Origin: Magnetococcales bacterium
GTDB lineage: Bacteria; Pseudomonadota; Magnetococcia; Magnetococcales; Magnetaquicoccaceae
Length of the DNA stretch: 32,897 bases
Direction: 5' to 3'
Assembly: GCA_015229095.1 (NCBI GenBank)
Contig: JADGCE010000014.1
Location: 1-32,897 of the forward strand
Shown: positions 1 through 7,759 of the stretch, piece by piece
Layout of the letters: every line of letters begins with the position of its first letter
Position numbering within the stretch: position 1 is the stretch's first letter
Position numbers and translations under genes: made by a program
The notes under the pieces: model-generated
What the model saw: only the letters and a program-made list of their open reading frames with translations
The model's database searches: none
Told to the model about the DNA's origin: nothing

Positions 1-1
1 C

Positions 2-64
2 AAGCAGGAAGCCCTCTATAACGAGAGCTGGTATCAGAGCATCATGGCGGATACCCTTGGTTGA
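2..64 (+). CDS. C-terminal end of a probable flavocytochrome c sulfide dehydrogenase, flavin subunit (partial)
   Basis: Only the last 20 codons lie in the window; the reading frame is open from the left edge to a TGA at 62-64. The visible tail ends in WYQSIMADTLG. A closing block of the form 'LY..SWY.SI..D..G' resembles the C-terminal FCSD flavin-binding domain of FccB/SoxF, which oxidises sulfide in the periplasm and passes electrons to a cytochrome c. The position fits: soxY starts 41 bases downstream on the same strand, and fccB/soxF genes often sit beside soxYZ. The assignment rests on a very short peptide and on context. Another Sox-associated protein is possible. Confidence 0.5.
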   Translation, partial: KQEALYNESWYQSIMADTLG

Positions 65-105
65 GCATTCCGTTTTTTTTGTCAACGCCCAGTTGGAGGC
101 TTGAG

Positions 106-600
106 ATGGTCATGAATCAAAACAATGCAGTCACACGCAGGACTTTTTTCCGCACGGCAGGGGCTGTGGGTGCGGCTGTGGCGACCAGTGGTCTGCTGAA
201 TGTTCCGCTGACCCTGGCGGAAGAGGCTGCGGCTCCGGCCGTGGATGTGGATGCCCTGGTTGCCAAGCAGATGGGGGCCGGAGCCATCGCCATGGAAAAG
301 GTGCAACTGGATATCCCGGCAACGGCTGAAAATGCCGCGTTGGTGCGGATGCCCGTTGTCATCGATCATCCGATGGAGGCCAATAACTTTATCCAGTCGG
401 TGGCCCTGTTTATCGACAACAACCCCAACCCCTTTATCGCCCAGTTTGATTTGACCCCGGAGTCGGGCAAGGCGGCGATCGAGTTTCGTGCGCGCATGGC
501 CAAAAGCTCCAAAGTGCGGGTTGTTGCCAAGAGCAATACCGGCAAATTGTATGGCCTGGTCAAAGAGATCCAGGTGGCAGCGGGCGGTTGCGCCGGCTAG
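106..600 (+). CDS. soxY: SoxY, sulfur-carrier subunit of the SoxYZ complex
   Basis: SoxY carries sulfur intermediates as a thio-adduct on a C-terminal cysteine in the periplasm during thiosulfate or sulfide oxidation. The 164-residue product begins with a twin-arginine signal (TRRTFFRTAG followed by an Ala/Gly-rich hydrophobic stretch), as expected because SoxYZ is exported folded. The C-terminus is GGCAG; the usual swinging-arm motif is GGCGG, so the carrier cysteine is kept and one glycine is replaced by alanine. The ATG at 106 is chosen because GGAGG at 95-99 lies six bases upstream; a second ATG at 112 is further from it, and the TTG at 61 has no ribosome binding site. soxZ follows after 48 bases. 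Confidence 0.93.
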   Translation: MVMNQNNAVTRRTFFRTAGAVGAAVATSGLLNVPLTLAEEAAAPAVDVDALVAKQMGAGAIAMEKVQLDIPATAENAALVRMPVVIDHPMEANNFIQSVALFIDNNPNPFIAQFDLTPESGKAAIEFRARMAKSSKVRVVAKSNTGKLYGLVKEIQVAAGGCAG

Positions 601-648
601 TCCCCTGTCAAAATATCCATAACGGTTCAGAGGAAGGATAATCAAATC

Positions 649-987
649 ATGGCAGACGAGATTGGCAGCCCAAAAATTCGCGGTCCCAAGGATCCGGTCA
701 AAAAGGGAGAGGTGGTGGAGTTCAAATCCCTCATCAAGCACCCCATGGAGAGCGGTCTGCGCAAGGACAAGGCGACGGACACCCTGATCCCCGCCCATTT
801 TATCGAAAGTGTAGTGGTGGAGTATGGTGGCAAAACGGTTCTGAAGGCCGTCTGGACCGGGGCCGTCTCCAAGGATCCGTTTTTCTCTTTCTTCGTCAAA
901 GCAGAGGCCTCCGGCCCTCTGAAAATGACCTGGAAGGACAACAAAGGGCAAGCCTTTGAAGCCAGTGCAACCCTCACGGTGGCGTAG
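649..987 (+). CDS. soxZ: SoxZ, partner subunit of the SoxYZ sulfur carrier
   Basis: This 112-residue protein has the length and sequence character of SoxZ: an immunoglobulin-like fold with the family features 'IKHPMESG', 'PAHFIESV' and the 'DPFFSFFVKA' strand. SoxZ has no signal peptide and is co-exported with SoxY as a hitch-hiking heterodimer. AGGAAGG at 631-637 precedes the ATG. No soxA, soxX, soxB or soxCD is visible, so in this window SoxYZ could serve a flavocytochrome c/SoxF-type sulfide pathway or Sox genes lying elsewhere. A strong inverted repeat follows at 1009-1047. Confidence 0.95.
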   Translation: MADEIGSPKIRGPKDPVKKGEVVEFKSLIKHPMESGLRKDKATDTLIPAHFIESVVVEYGGKTVLKAVWTGAVSKDPFFSFFVKAEASGPLKMTWKDNKGQAFEASATLTVA

Positions 988-1008
988 GGCGTTGTAGCGT
1001 TGGTGGCT

Positions 1009-1047
1009 GGATTTTTGGGGGGCGTTTCCTTCGGCCCCCTGAAATCC
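1009..1047 (+). terminator. Inverted repeat after soxZ, possible terminator
   Basis: GGATTTTTGGGGGGC at 1009-1023 pairs with GCCCCCTGAAATCC at 1034-1047 through GGGGGC/GCCCCC and GGATTT/AAATCC arms around a 10-base loop. It starts 22 bases after the soxZ stop. No T-run follows, so intrinsic termination is uncertain; it could instead protect the 3' end of the sox transcript. Confidence 0.5.
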
Positions 1048-1202
1048 ACCCCTCCTCCTCCCCAAGCCGGAGTGTGGCCTCCTTTCGCCGTACCCCAGAC
1101 CATTCGGGCCCGGTTCTTTCTCGCGTTCTGGTCTGCTTTCTTGACTTGATCCGCGCCGCGTGGCAAGGGTTTTGGGTTGCGTTCTTTTCAAGGCTGTTGC
1201 AC

Positions 1203-1239
1203 GCGCGCACCTGTTGCAGCCTGCTGTCGATGTGCGCGC
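1203..1239. promoter_or_regulatory. Inverted repeat GCGCGCAC-N21-GTGCGCGC upstream of the HAO operon
   Basis: GCGCGCAC at 1203-1210 is the exact reverse complement of GTGCGCGC at 1232-1239, with 21 bases between, about 90 bases before the start codon of the octaheme cytochrome. It could be an operator for a dimeric regulator or an RNA stem in the leader. No known regulator is assigned. Confidence 0.3.
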
Positions 1240-1327
1240 TGACCAGCCCGCAAACACCGAGTCGGTCGGTTATGGCAAGGTTGCGGGGGAAGGCCGAAAC
1301 GGCTGATGGAACACAGGGAGATGCTCT

Positions 1328-2758
1328 ATGAAAACCAGTACACCATGGGATGGCTCTATCCGCGCCCGGGCGGGGTTCTCTTTGTTTGCCCGTCGTGGTT
1401 CGTTCCGATTTTTTTTTCTCCTGGCCCTCTCTCTGCTCTTTCTGCTCCCGAACATGCCGAGGGGATATGCAGAGGGCGCAGCGGAGGGTGCAACGGAGAG
1501 TGGTGAATCGGGCAAGCGTGTCTTCAACGCACTCAGCAAGAACAGTGCGGCCTGTCTCTCCTGCCATCGGGACGACAGCCATGGCCTTGTCCAGCAATGG
1601 GGAGCGTCAAAACACTATGGGGCCAATGTGGGCTGCTACGAGTGTCACCAGGCGGCAAAGGGCGACCCCGATGCCATCATGCACAAAAAATATTTAATCT
1701 CCGTTTTGGTCACCCCGAAAGATTGTGGCCGCTGTCACGAGGTGGAGAACAAGCAGTTTCAGGAGAGTCGTCACGCCAAAGCAGGCAGCACGATGGCAGG
1801 CTCCGCCTCCCATGCCCTGGCGACCCAGGTAGAGAGCAACCATACCGAGGAGGGGGATCAGGCGGCCACGGCAGGTTGTGTGCAATGCCACGGTTCCACG
1901 GTCAAACTCACCCCCAGCGGCAAGCTGCAAGCCAGCACATGGCCCAACTCCGGTATCGGACGCATCAATCCAGACGGCTCCCTCGGAACCTGCACCGCTT
2001 GCCATCAGCAACATGATTTTTCTGCGGCACAGGTGCGCCGTCCGGAGGCCTGCAGCCGCTGTCACCAGGGCCCCTCTCATCCACAAATGGAGATCTACGG
2101 CCAATCCAGACATGGTGCCAGCTTTGCAACCCACGCGCACAAGATGAATCTGGACTCCCCCAAGTGGATCCCCGGCCAGGATTATTATTCCGGTCCCACC
2201 TGCGCCACCTGTCACATCTCTCCCAGCCTGGACGTGGGGATGACCCATAACGTCGACAAGCGGTTGAGTTGGAATTTGGCCCAGCCCATCTCCAAACAGT
2301 CGGAAAATGCGGAAGAGCATCGGAAAGAGATGCAATCCATCTGCATATCCTGTCATACCGAAAGGGTCGTGACCCACTTTTACGAACAGTTTGATGCCGT
2401 CGTTGCCCTGTACAACAGCAAGTTTGGTGAACCAGGCAGTCGTTTGATGGCCGCTCTCCTCAAAGCCGGTCTGCGCAGCGAAAGACCTTTTGACGAAGCC
2501 ATTGAGTGGAGTTGGTTTAAACTGTGGCATCAGGCCGGTCGCCAGGCACAGCAGGGGGCGGCCATGCGCAATCCGGAGATAAGCCAGCAGGGCTTTGCCG
2601 ATGTGGCAGAATTGTTTGAGAGGGATCTGCTGCCCCAGGCAGAGGCGTTGATCAGCAAGGCAGAGGCCGCAGGCCGCAGTGCCGAACTTCAGGAAGTCAA
2701 AAAACTGCTGGAGGAGATCAAAAACGATCCCGCCCGGCAGAGGAAGAATGGTCAATAA
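1328..2758 (+). CDS. hao: Octaheme cytochrome c of the hydroxylamine oxidoreductase (HAO) family
   Basis: The 476-residue product has an N-terminal signal anchor (about residues 27-48) and eight CxxCH haem sites between residues 76 and 343 (CLSCH, CYECH, CGRCH, CVQCH, CTACH, CSRCH, CATCH, CISCH). The region around the middle haems reads as HAO family: 'WPNSGIGRINPDGS', 'CTACHQQHDF', 'PEACSRCHQGPSHPQMEIY', 'SRHG'. HAO proteins oxidise hydroxylamine, or in the Campylobacter-type (epsilon-HAO) branch are thought to reduce nitrite or hydroxylamine, in the periplasm. After the last haem come FYEQFDAVVALYN and a long helical tail. The catalytic cross-linking tyrosine of true HAO cannot be settled without an alignment. 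No amoCAB, haoB or cytochrome c554 is nearby; the next gene is a membrane cytochrome bc. A reductive role is therefore favoured, by inference. AGGGAG at 1315-1320 precedes the ATG. Confidence 0.85.
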   Translation: MKTSTPWDGSIRARAGFSLFARRGSFRFFFLLALSLLFLLPNMPRGYAEGAAEGATESGESGKRVFNALSKNSAACLSCHRDDSHGLVQQWGASKHYGANVGCYECHQAAKGDPDAIMHKKYLISVLVTPKDCGRCHEVENKQFQESRHAKAGSTMAGSASHALATQVESNHTEEGDQAATAGCVQCHGSTVKLTPSGKLQASTWPNSGIGRINPDGSLGTCTACHQQHDFSAAQVRRPEACSRCHQGPSHPQMEIYGQSRHGASFATHAHKMNLDSPKWIPGQDYYSGPTCATCHISPSLDVGMTHNVDKRLSWNLAQPISKQSENAEEHRKEMQSICISCHTERVVTHFYEQFDAVVALYNSKFGEPGSRLMAALLKAGLRSERPFDEAIEWSWFKLWHQAGRQAQQGAAMRNPEISQQGFADVAELFERDLLPQAEALISKAEAAGRSAELQEVKKLLEEIKNDPARQRKNGQ

Positions 2759-2771
2759 ACGCCGGACGCTC

Positions 2772-2791
2772 CCCCCGCCTTCGGGCGGGGG
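2772..2791 (+). promoter_or_regulatory. Very stable UUCG-tetraloop hairpin between hao and the cytochrome bc gene
   Basis: Eight consecutive G-C pairs (2772-2779 with 2784-2791) enclose the loop TTCG. The hairpin starts about 13 bases after the hao stop and ends 24 bases before the next start codon. No T-run follows, so it is more likely an RNA-processing or 3'-stabilising element, or a partial attenuator that sets the ratio of the two proteins, than a full terminator. Confidence 0.6.
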
Positions 2792-2815
2792 ATGACCGGG
2801 AAGGGTCAACGCTCC

Positions 2816-4813
2816 ATGAAACGACACCTGTTTTTGCTGCTCCTGTTTTGCTGGGGGGTTGTGTGGATGCCCGCCGCTCTGCTGGCTCGTGATGAGCTGG
2901 TGGACGCCATGGAGGCCATGGAACCGTTCAAGGTGACCCAGGAGACCAGCAATGACAAATGCCTCTACTGTCATGAGGTCAAAGGGTTCAGCGTTTTAAA
3001 ATCTCCCGGGCAAAAGCGGCAAAACCTCCACGTGGAGATGGCGACCCTCACCAAGAGTGTCCACAATCGTCAGTTGTGTGTGGAGTGCCACCAGGATATC
3101 TCCCGGGTGCCGCATGAGGAGGGTTCGCGCCGCCGGGTGGATTGTATACGCTGCCACACGGACATGCAGAAAAAATCGGAGAGAGGCTCCGGCAAGAGCG
3201 GAACCTCCTTGCATCGAGTCGCGGAGAGCATCACCCGGTATATGGATTCTGTCCATGCCAAACCCCGCCGGAACGATCCCAGTCGGGCAAACGCCTACTG
3301 CAGCGACTGTCATGGCGGGCACGCCATCTATTCCAAAACCAGCGCGGAGCAAAAAGAGTTTTACATCCGATCGCCCCTGGTCTGTGGCGGTTGTCACCCC
3401 AAGCAGCTGCAGGTGTATGAAAATTCGCTGCATGGCAGTGCCGTGCTGCGTTGGGGGGATGAAAAAAAGCCGGTTTGCGCCGATTGCCATACCACGCACC
3501 AGATCGGCCTTTCCCGGTCAACGGATGCGCAGTTGATCGTGGCAGAGAGCTGCGGCGATTGCCACAAGCAGGAGTATGCAAGCTATGCGGCCACCTATCA
3601 CGGCCAGGTCACGACATTGGGATATGTCAATACTGCTAAATGTTTTGACTGTCATGAATCTCACGACAATAAACGGGTGACGGATCCCACCTCCAAGACA
3701 CACAAAAACAACCGGGACAAAACCTGCAAGGTGTGCCATGCCAATGTTTCTCCCGGATTTTTGACCTTCCAACCCCACGGCAATACGCACGATTTTCAGA
3801 AATACCCCGAAATGTGGCTGGCATCCAAAGGGATGCTTGCCCTGTTGGTCGGCGTCTTTGCGCTGTTTTGGACCCACTCCCTCCTGTGGTTTTTGCGGGA
3901 ACGCAAGGAGAAACAAAGGGGAGAGCATCATGTGTTGCCCAAGGAGGTGCTTGAAGCACCCCCGCCCGCCACAGGCAGCCGGGTTAACGTCCAACGGTTT
4001 CCCGCTCTCTGGCGGTTGGCGCATCTCTGTTTTGCACTCTCTATCATGGTATTGGGATTTACGGGGCTGACGGTGCTGTTTGCCAATGCCTTTTGGGCAC
4101 AAAGTATGGCGCGGTTCCTGGGAGGCGCAGAGGCGATGGCCGTGGCCCACCGGGTGGCCGGCGTGGTGTTTGTCGGGGTCTTTTGCATCCATCTGGTGGC
4201 GGTTCTGCACAAGTTGCTGATCAAAAACAGAAAAACTTTCCAGTGGTTTGGCCCCCATTCCCTGCTGCCCCGTTGGCAGGATCTGTGGGATTTGATCGCG
4301 ATGCTGAAATGGTTTGCCGGCAAGGGAGCGCGGCCCCACCTGGATCATTGGACCTATTGGGAAAAATTTGACTATTGGGCGCCGTTCTGGGGGGTTGCCA
4401 TCATCGGCGGTTCTGGCCTGGTGCTGTGGTTTCCGGCCAAGGCGGGGGAATATCTGCCCGGTTGGATCTTCAATGTGGCCACCATTTTCCACGGGGAAGA
4501 GGCCCTGCTGGCCATCGTGTTTCTCTTTTCCGTACACTTTTTCAACGGCCATTTTCGACCGAGCAAGTTCCCGCTGGACATCATCATGTTTGTGGGCAAC
4601 ATGCCGTTGGAAGAGTTCAAAAAAGAGCGCACGGTGGAATATCAAAGGGCTGTCCGGGAGGGTAAGCTGGAAACGATGATGGTGGAACCACCCTCCCGCA
4701 GGGCACAGCGCTATTCCAGAATTTTGGGGTTCACCCTGTTGGGAACCGGCTTGACCCTGTTGTTCCTGGCCCTTTCAGGTGTTCTGACGGAGATCATCCA
4801 TCTCTTTCTGTAG
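2816..4813 (+). CDS. CbcL-like inner-membrane nonaheme cytochrome c fused to membrane cytochrome b (copy 1)
   Basis: The 665-residue protein has a signal peptide (residues 1-24, ending in LLA), nine CxxCH haem sites between about residues 49 and 308, a single membrane span (about 345-365), and then a multi-span cytochrome b domain of the HydC/FdnI type. Likely haem b histidines lie in RLAH, AHRVAG, CIHL, FHGEEA and VHFF; EKFDYWAPFWG is a family signature. Nine c haems plus a dihaem b domain is the architecture of Geobacter CbcL, a menaquinol oxidase of extracellular respiration. Here it probably passes electrons between quinone and the HAO-family protein encoded just upstream. The ATG at 2816 is preferred over the in-frame ATG at 2792: GGGAAGGG at 2798-2805 precedes it and the signal peptide starts there, whereas the earlier ATG abuts the hairpin. 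It is closely related to the gene at 27455. Confidence 0.85.
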   Translation: MKRHLFLLLLFCWGVVWMPAALLARDELVDAMEAMEPFKVTQETSNDKCLYCHEVKGFSVLKSPGQKRQNLHVEMATLTKSVHNRQLCVECHQDISRVPHEEGSRRRVDCIRCHTDMQKKSERGSGKSGTSLHRVAESITRYMDSVHAKPRRNDPSRANAYCSDCHGGHAIYSKTSAEQKEFYIRSPLVCGGCHPKQLQVYENSLHGSAVLRWGDEKKPVCADCHTTHQIGLSRSTDAQLIVAESCGDCHKQEYASYAATYHGQVTTLGYVNTAKCFDCHESHDNKRVTDPTSKTHKNNRDKTCKVCHANVSPGFLTFQPHGNTHDFQKYPEMWLASKGMLALLVGVFALFWTHSLLWFLRERKEKQRGEHHVLPKEVLEAPPPATGSRVNVQRFPALWRLAHLCFALSIMVLGFTGLTVLFANAFWAQSMARFLGGAEAMAVAHRVAGVVFVGVFCIHLVAVLHKLLIKNRKTFQWFGPHSLLPRWQDLWDLIAMLKWFAGKGARPHLDHWTYWEKFDYWAPFWGVAIIGGSGLVLWFPAKAGEYLPGWIFNVATIFHGEEALLAIVFLFSVHFFNGHFRPSKFPLDIIMFVGNMPLEEFKKERTVEYQRAVREGKLETMMVEPPSRRAQRYSRILGFTLLGTGLTLLFLALSGVLTEIIHLFL

Positions 4814-4831
4814 GCAGCAATCGCAGGGAAG

Positions 4832-4850
4832 CGGGGGGGGCTGCCCCCTC
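4832..4850. terminator. G-run/C-run hairpin between convergent genes
   Basis: A run of eight G bases followed by CTGCCCCC can fold into a short G-C hairpin, 20 bases after the stop of the cytochrome bc gene and ahead of the convergent small gene on the other strand. It is a reasonable bidirectional transcript end. There is no clear T-tract. Confidence 0.35.
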
Positions 4851-4873
4851 CTCCACTCCCATGATACTCCAGG

Positions 4874-5161
4874 CTACTGGGAACGCCCCAACTCGGCCAG
4901 AATCATTCTTTCGGCCACGTCCGGCAGATCCTGTGCCACCTGCGCGCGGGCCATTTGGCGGGCAATACGGTGGACGCAGGGCAGGAAAGTGGCGCGCACC
5001 AGGTCATCCAATCCTGCCGGCGGTTGCGGGAGCCTCCCCTGCGCCTCTTCCCGTACCACGTTGGCCACCCATTCGGAGAGCCACGGCTCCTTCAGCATGC
5101 CCCGCAACTGCTCTCTGATCAGGCAGGTCAGTTGTTCTTCCAGAGTGCTCTCTTGCACCAT
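4874..5161 (-). CDS. Small protein of unknown function, last gene of the folE2-proS operon
   Basis: This 95-residue cytoplasmic protein has no signal peptide or membrane span and resembles no family I recognise. It is rich in Leu, Ala, Arg and Glu and looks mostly helical, with two helical halves joined by a Pro-rich turn (LPQPPAG). It is very likely real: its ATG is preceded by GAGGTGATC, a near-perfect complement to the 16S rRNA 3' end, which also contains the proS stop codon, so the genes are four bases apart and probably translationally coupled. A role linked to proline or translation is only a guess from context. Confidence 0.7.
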   Translation of the reverse strand: MVQESTLEEQLTCLIREQLRGMLKEPWLSEWVANVVREEAQGRLPQPPAGLDDLVRATFLPCVHRIARQMARAQVAQDLPDVAERMILAELGRSQ

Positions 5162-5165
5162 ATGA

Positions 5166-6866
5166 TCACCTCACAAGCCCTGCGATATGTTCCATGGCAT
5201 CCGCAATGGCCACCCGTTCCAACCGTGTGCCATCACGGGACTGTATTTCCACCACCCCCTCTTTGAAAGAGCGCCCGCCCACCAGCACACGCCAGGGACA
5301 CCCCAACAGATCGGCATCCTTGAACTTGACCCCTACCCGTTCATCCCGATCGTCCAGCAACACCTCGATGCCAGCGGCCAACAGCTGTTGATAGAGCGCG
5401 TCGGCAGCCGCCCCCTCGGCGTTATCCCTGGGATTGAGCAGCAGCACCTCCACATGAAAGGGGGCCAGGGCCGGAGGCCAGAGAATGCCTTTTTGATCAT
5501 GATGCTGTTCGATGGTGGCGGCGACAATGCGGGAAACACCAATACCGTAACACCCCATGATCAGGGTCTGTTCCACCCCCTGGTCATTCAAGACCCGCAC
5601 CCCCATGGCTTGAGAATATTTATCTCCCAACTTGAAGACATGTCCCACCTCGATGCCCTGATGGCGCAGCAGGTGACCCCCCGCACACCGGGGACAGGGT
5701 TCCCCCGCCTCCACATTGCGCAGATCCACAAACGTGGGCGTCGGCACATCCCGTTCCCAGTTGACATGCTGGAGATGCCAACCCTCCTCGTTGGCACCGC
5801 AGGCAAAATTGCGTGCGGTCCGGAGTTCCCAGTCGGCCAAAATGGGCAAATGGCTGTTCATGGGCCCCAGATAGCCCATGGCCACGTTGGCCAGGCGGGC
5901 CGCACGCTCCGGGTCGGGAAGGGTCACCTGGGGCACACCCAGGGCTGCGGCGGCCTTGATCAGATTCAACTCCCGGTCACCGCGCAGCAGCAGCAGGAGC
6001 GGTTGACCGGCGGCTTCCACCAGAATGGATTTGACCAGGCGCTGGGCCGTGATATTCAAAAACCGTGTGACGGCTTCGATGCTTTTCTGACCAGGCGTGG
6101 CACTCCGCTGCAAGGAGAGCAAAGGCTCCGTGTCGTGTGTGGCCCCTTCACCCGCAACGGCTTTTTCCAGATTGGCGGCATAGTCGCACTGGTCACAGGA
6201 GACAATCACATCCTCTCCCGACTCCGCCAGAACATGAAACTCATGGGAAGAGGCCCCGCCGATGGAGCCGGTGTCCGCCTCCACAGCCCGGAAAGCCAGC
6301 CCGCAACGTTGGAAAATCCGTTGATAGGCCGCATACATGGTTTGATAACTCACATCCAGACCAGTGACATCCAGGTCAAAGGAATAGGCATCTTTCATCA
6401 AAAACTCCCGTCCCCGCATGATGCCAAATCGCGGGCGAATCTCATCCCGAAATTTGGTCTGAATCTGATAAAAATTGGCGGGCAACTGCCGGTAGGAGCG
6501 GATTTCCCGACGGACCAGGTCGGCGATGACCTCTTCATGGGTAGGACCAAAGCAGAATTGCCGTTCGTGGCGATCGACAAAACGGAGCAACTCCTTGCCA
6601 TACTGCTCCCAGCGACCGGACTCCTGCCAGAGTTCTCCCGGCTGTACGGCCGGCATCAACACCTCCTGGGCACCGGCACGATCCATCTCCTGACGGACGA
6701 TCTTCTCCACCTTGCGCAACACCCGCAACCCCAGGGGCAGCCAGGTATAAATGCCAGCCCCCAGAGAACGAATCATGCCTGCCCGCAACATGAGGCGATG
6801 GGAGACAACCTGGGCATCCACCGGTTCTTCTTTGAGGGTAGGAATCAAGGATCTACTGAAACGCAT
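5166..6866 (-). CDS. proS: Prolyl-tRNA synthetase, bacterial type
   Basis: The enzyme charges tRNA-Pro with proline. At 566 residues it has the length of the bacterial ProRS with an inserted editing domain. Class II synthetase blocks are clear: GAGIYTWLPLG near the start, FCFGPTHEEV, and RPRFGIMRGREFLMKDAYSFD at motif 2. The editing (INS) domain lies roughly at residues 225-400, followed by the catalytic remainder (MGCYGIGVSR) and the C-terminal anticodon-binding domain. The ATG at 6866 has GGGGAG five to six bases upstream and overlaps the 3' end of folE2 by 22 bases, which implies coupling. The small gene at 5161 follows four bases after its stop. Confidence 0.97.
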   Translation of the reverse strand: MRFSRSLIPTLKEEPVDAQVVSHRLMLRAGMIRSLGAGIYTWLPLGLRVLRKVEKIVRQEMDRAGAQEVLMPAVQPGELWQESGRWEQYGKELLRFVDRHERQFCFGPTHEEVIADLVRREIRSYRQLPANFYQIQTKFRDEIRPRFGIMRGREFLMKDAYSFDLDVTGLDVSYQTMYAAYQRIFQRCGLAFRAVEADTGSIGGASSHEFHVLAESGEDVIVSCDQCDYAANLEKAVAGEGATHDTEPLLSLQRSATPGQKSIEAVTRFLNITAQRLVKSILVEAAGQPLLLLLRGDRELNLIKAAAALGVPQVTLPDPERAARLANVAMGYLGPMNSHLPILADWELRTARNFACGANEEGWHLQHVNWERDVPTPTFVDLRNVEAGEPCPRCAGGHLLRHQGIEVGHVFKLGDKYSQAMGVRVLNDQGVEQTLIMGCYGIGVSRIVAATIEQHHDQKGILWPPALAPFHVEVLLLNPRDNAEGAAADALYQQLLAAGIEVLLDDRDERVGVKFKDADLLGCPWRVLVGGRSFKEGVVEIQSRDGTRLERVAIADAMEHIAGLVR

Positions 6867-7759
6867 GGCAACTCCCCTTCTTGTCCACCCGCGATGTAGG
6901 CATAGGCGGAATGGTTGTGAATGGATTCAAAATTTTCCGACTCTACGGTAAATAAGGTAATGCGTGCATCCTGTTCCAGATCTGCCGCGATGGCACGGAC
7001 AATATCCTCCACAAAACGGGGATTGTCGTAGGCCCTTTCTGTGACATATTTTTCATCCGGTCGCTTGAGAATGGCATACAGGGGACAGGAGGCATGTTTT
7101 TCAACCAGTTCGATAATCTCCTCGACCCAGATAAATTGCTTGTACCGAAGCGTGACGGTGACATGGGAGCGCTGATTGTGCGCGCCGTAGTCGGCAATCT
7201 CCTTGGAGCAGGGGCAGAGGGAGGTGACCGGCACCGTAACGCCCAGGGTCAGTTGGTAGTGATCTTTTTTGCGCACTCCGGCAAAACGCACCTGATAATC
7301 CATCAAGGCCGACGCCTGGGAGACCGGTGCCTCCTTGCGCATGAAATAGGGAAATTCCAGTTCGATATGCGCCTCTTCCGCATCCAGGCATTGCTGAATT
7401 TTGTGCAAAATATCCGGCAATTTTTCCACGGAAATGGCCTCATTCTGTTCGGCCAGCACCTCCAGAAAACGGGACATGTGTGTTCCCTTGAACTGGTGGG
7501 GCAGATTGACATACATGTTGACCGAGGCGATCGTGTGCTGTTCACCACGATCCCGATCCCGCACCAGAATGGGGTAGCGAATCTCCTTGACGCCCACCTT
7601 GTCGATATTGATCCGCCGGGAATCTGTTTGCGACTGCACATCCTGTAGTGTCTGCCCGTTGGGTGGCGACAAGGGGAGAGGGGGGCTGGTGGCGGGGCTG
7701 TTTTCCTGCGGATTGTTGTCCTGATGTGTGATACCATCCTGCAAATGGAGCGCGTCCAT
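6845..7759 (-). CDS. folE2: GTP cyclohydrolase FolE2 (type IB)
   Basis: FolE2 converts GTP to 7,8-dihydroneopterin triphosphate, the first step of folate and queuosine-type precursor synthesis; it replaces FolE and works with metals other than zinc. The product is 304 residues from the chosen start. Family signatures include the active-site cysteine block SLCPCSKEIADYGAHNQRS, VGVKEIRYPI, and the closing FESIHNHSAYAY. The ATG at 7759 has AAGGA upstream, though at a long spacing of about 12 bases; the frame stays open to 7831, but those 24 codons look non-conserved. The gene overlaps proS by 22 bases and is divergent from nadK, so 7760-7918 should hold both promoters. Confidence 0.95.
   Translation of the reverse strand: MDALHLQDGITHQDNNPQENSPATSPPLPLSPPNGQTLQDVQSQTDSRRINIDKVGVKEIRYPILVRDRDRGEQHTIASVNMYVNLPHQFKGTHMSRFLEVLAEQNEAISVEKLPDILHKIQQCLDAEEAHIELEFPYFMRKEAPVSQASALMDYQVRFAGVRKKDHYQLTLGVTVPVTSLCPCSKEIADYGAHNQRSHVTVTLRYKQFIWVEEIIELVEKHASCPLYAILKRPDEKYVTERAYDNPRFVEDIVRAIAADLEQDARITLFTVESENFESIHNHSAYAYIAGGQEGELPCVSVDP

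Larger units (their letters stand above)
988..1327. other. 340-base gene-free region between soxZ and the HAO-family gene
   Basis: No convincing gene is seen; open frames on both strands lack family resemblance and ribosome sites. The stretch holds the hairpin at 1009-1047, a C/T-rich tract near 1036-1080, and an inverted repeat at 1203-1239. It presumably contains the promoter of the HAO/CbcL operon, but no convincing -35/-10 pair could be picked out by eye. Confidence 0.6.

Noticed and set aside
61..105. Earlier TTG start for soxY
   Set aside because: It would put 15 unrelated residues before the Tat signal, overlaps the upstream stop codon and lacks a ribosome site, while GGAGG lies just before the ATG at 106.
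82..1257. Long minus-strand open frame across soxY and soxZ
   Set aside because: It is antisense to two well-supported Sox genes, has no family resemblance and a low-complexity Arg/Gly-rich product.
1328..2758. Evidence of ammonia oxidation (nitrifier-type HAO)
   Set aside because: There is no amoCAB, haoB or cytochrome c554/cM552 in the window, and the catalytic tyrosine could not be confirmed.
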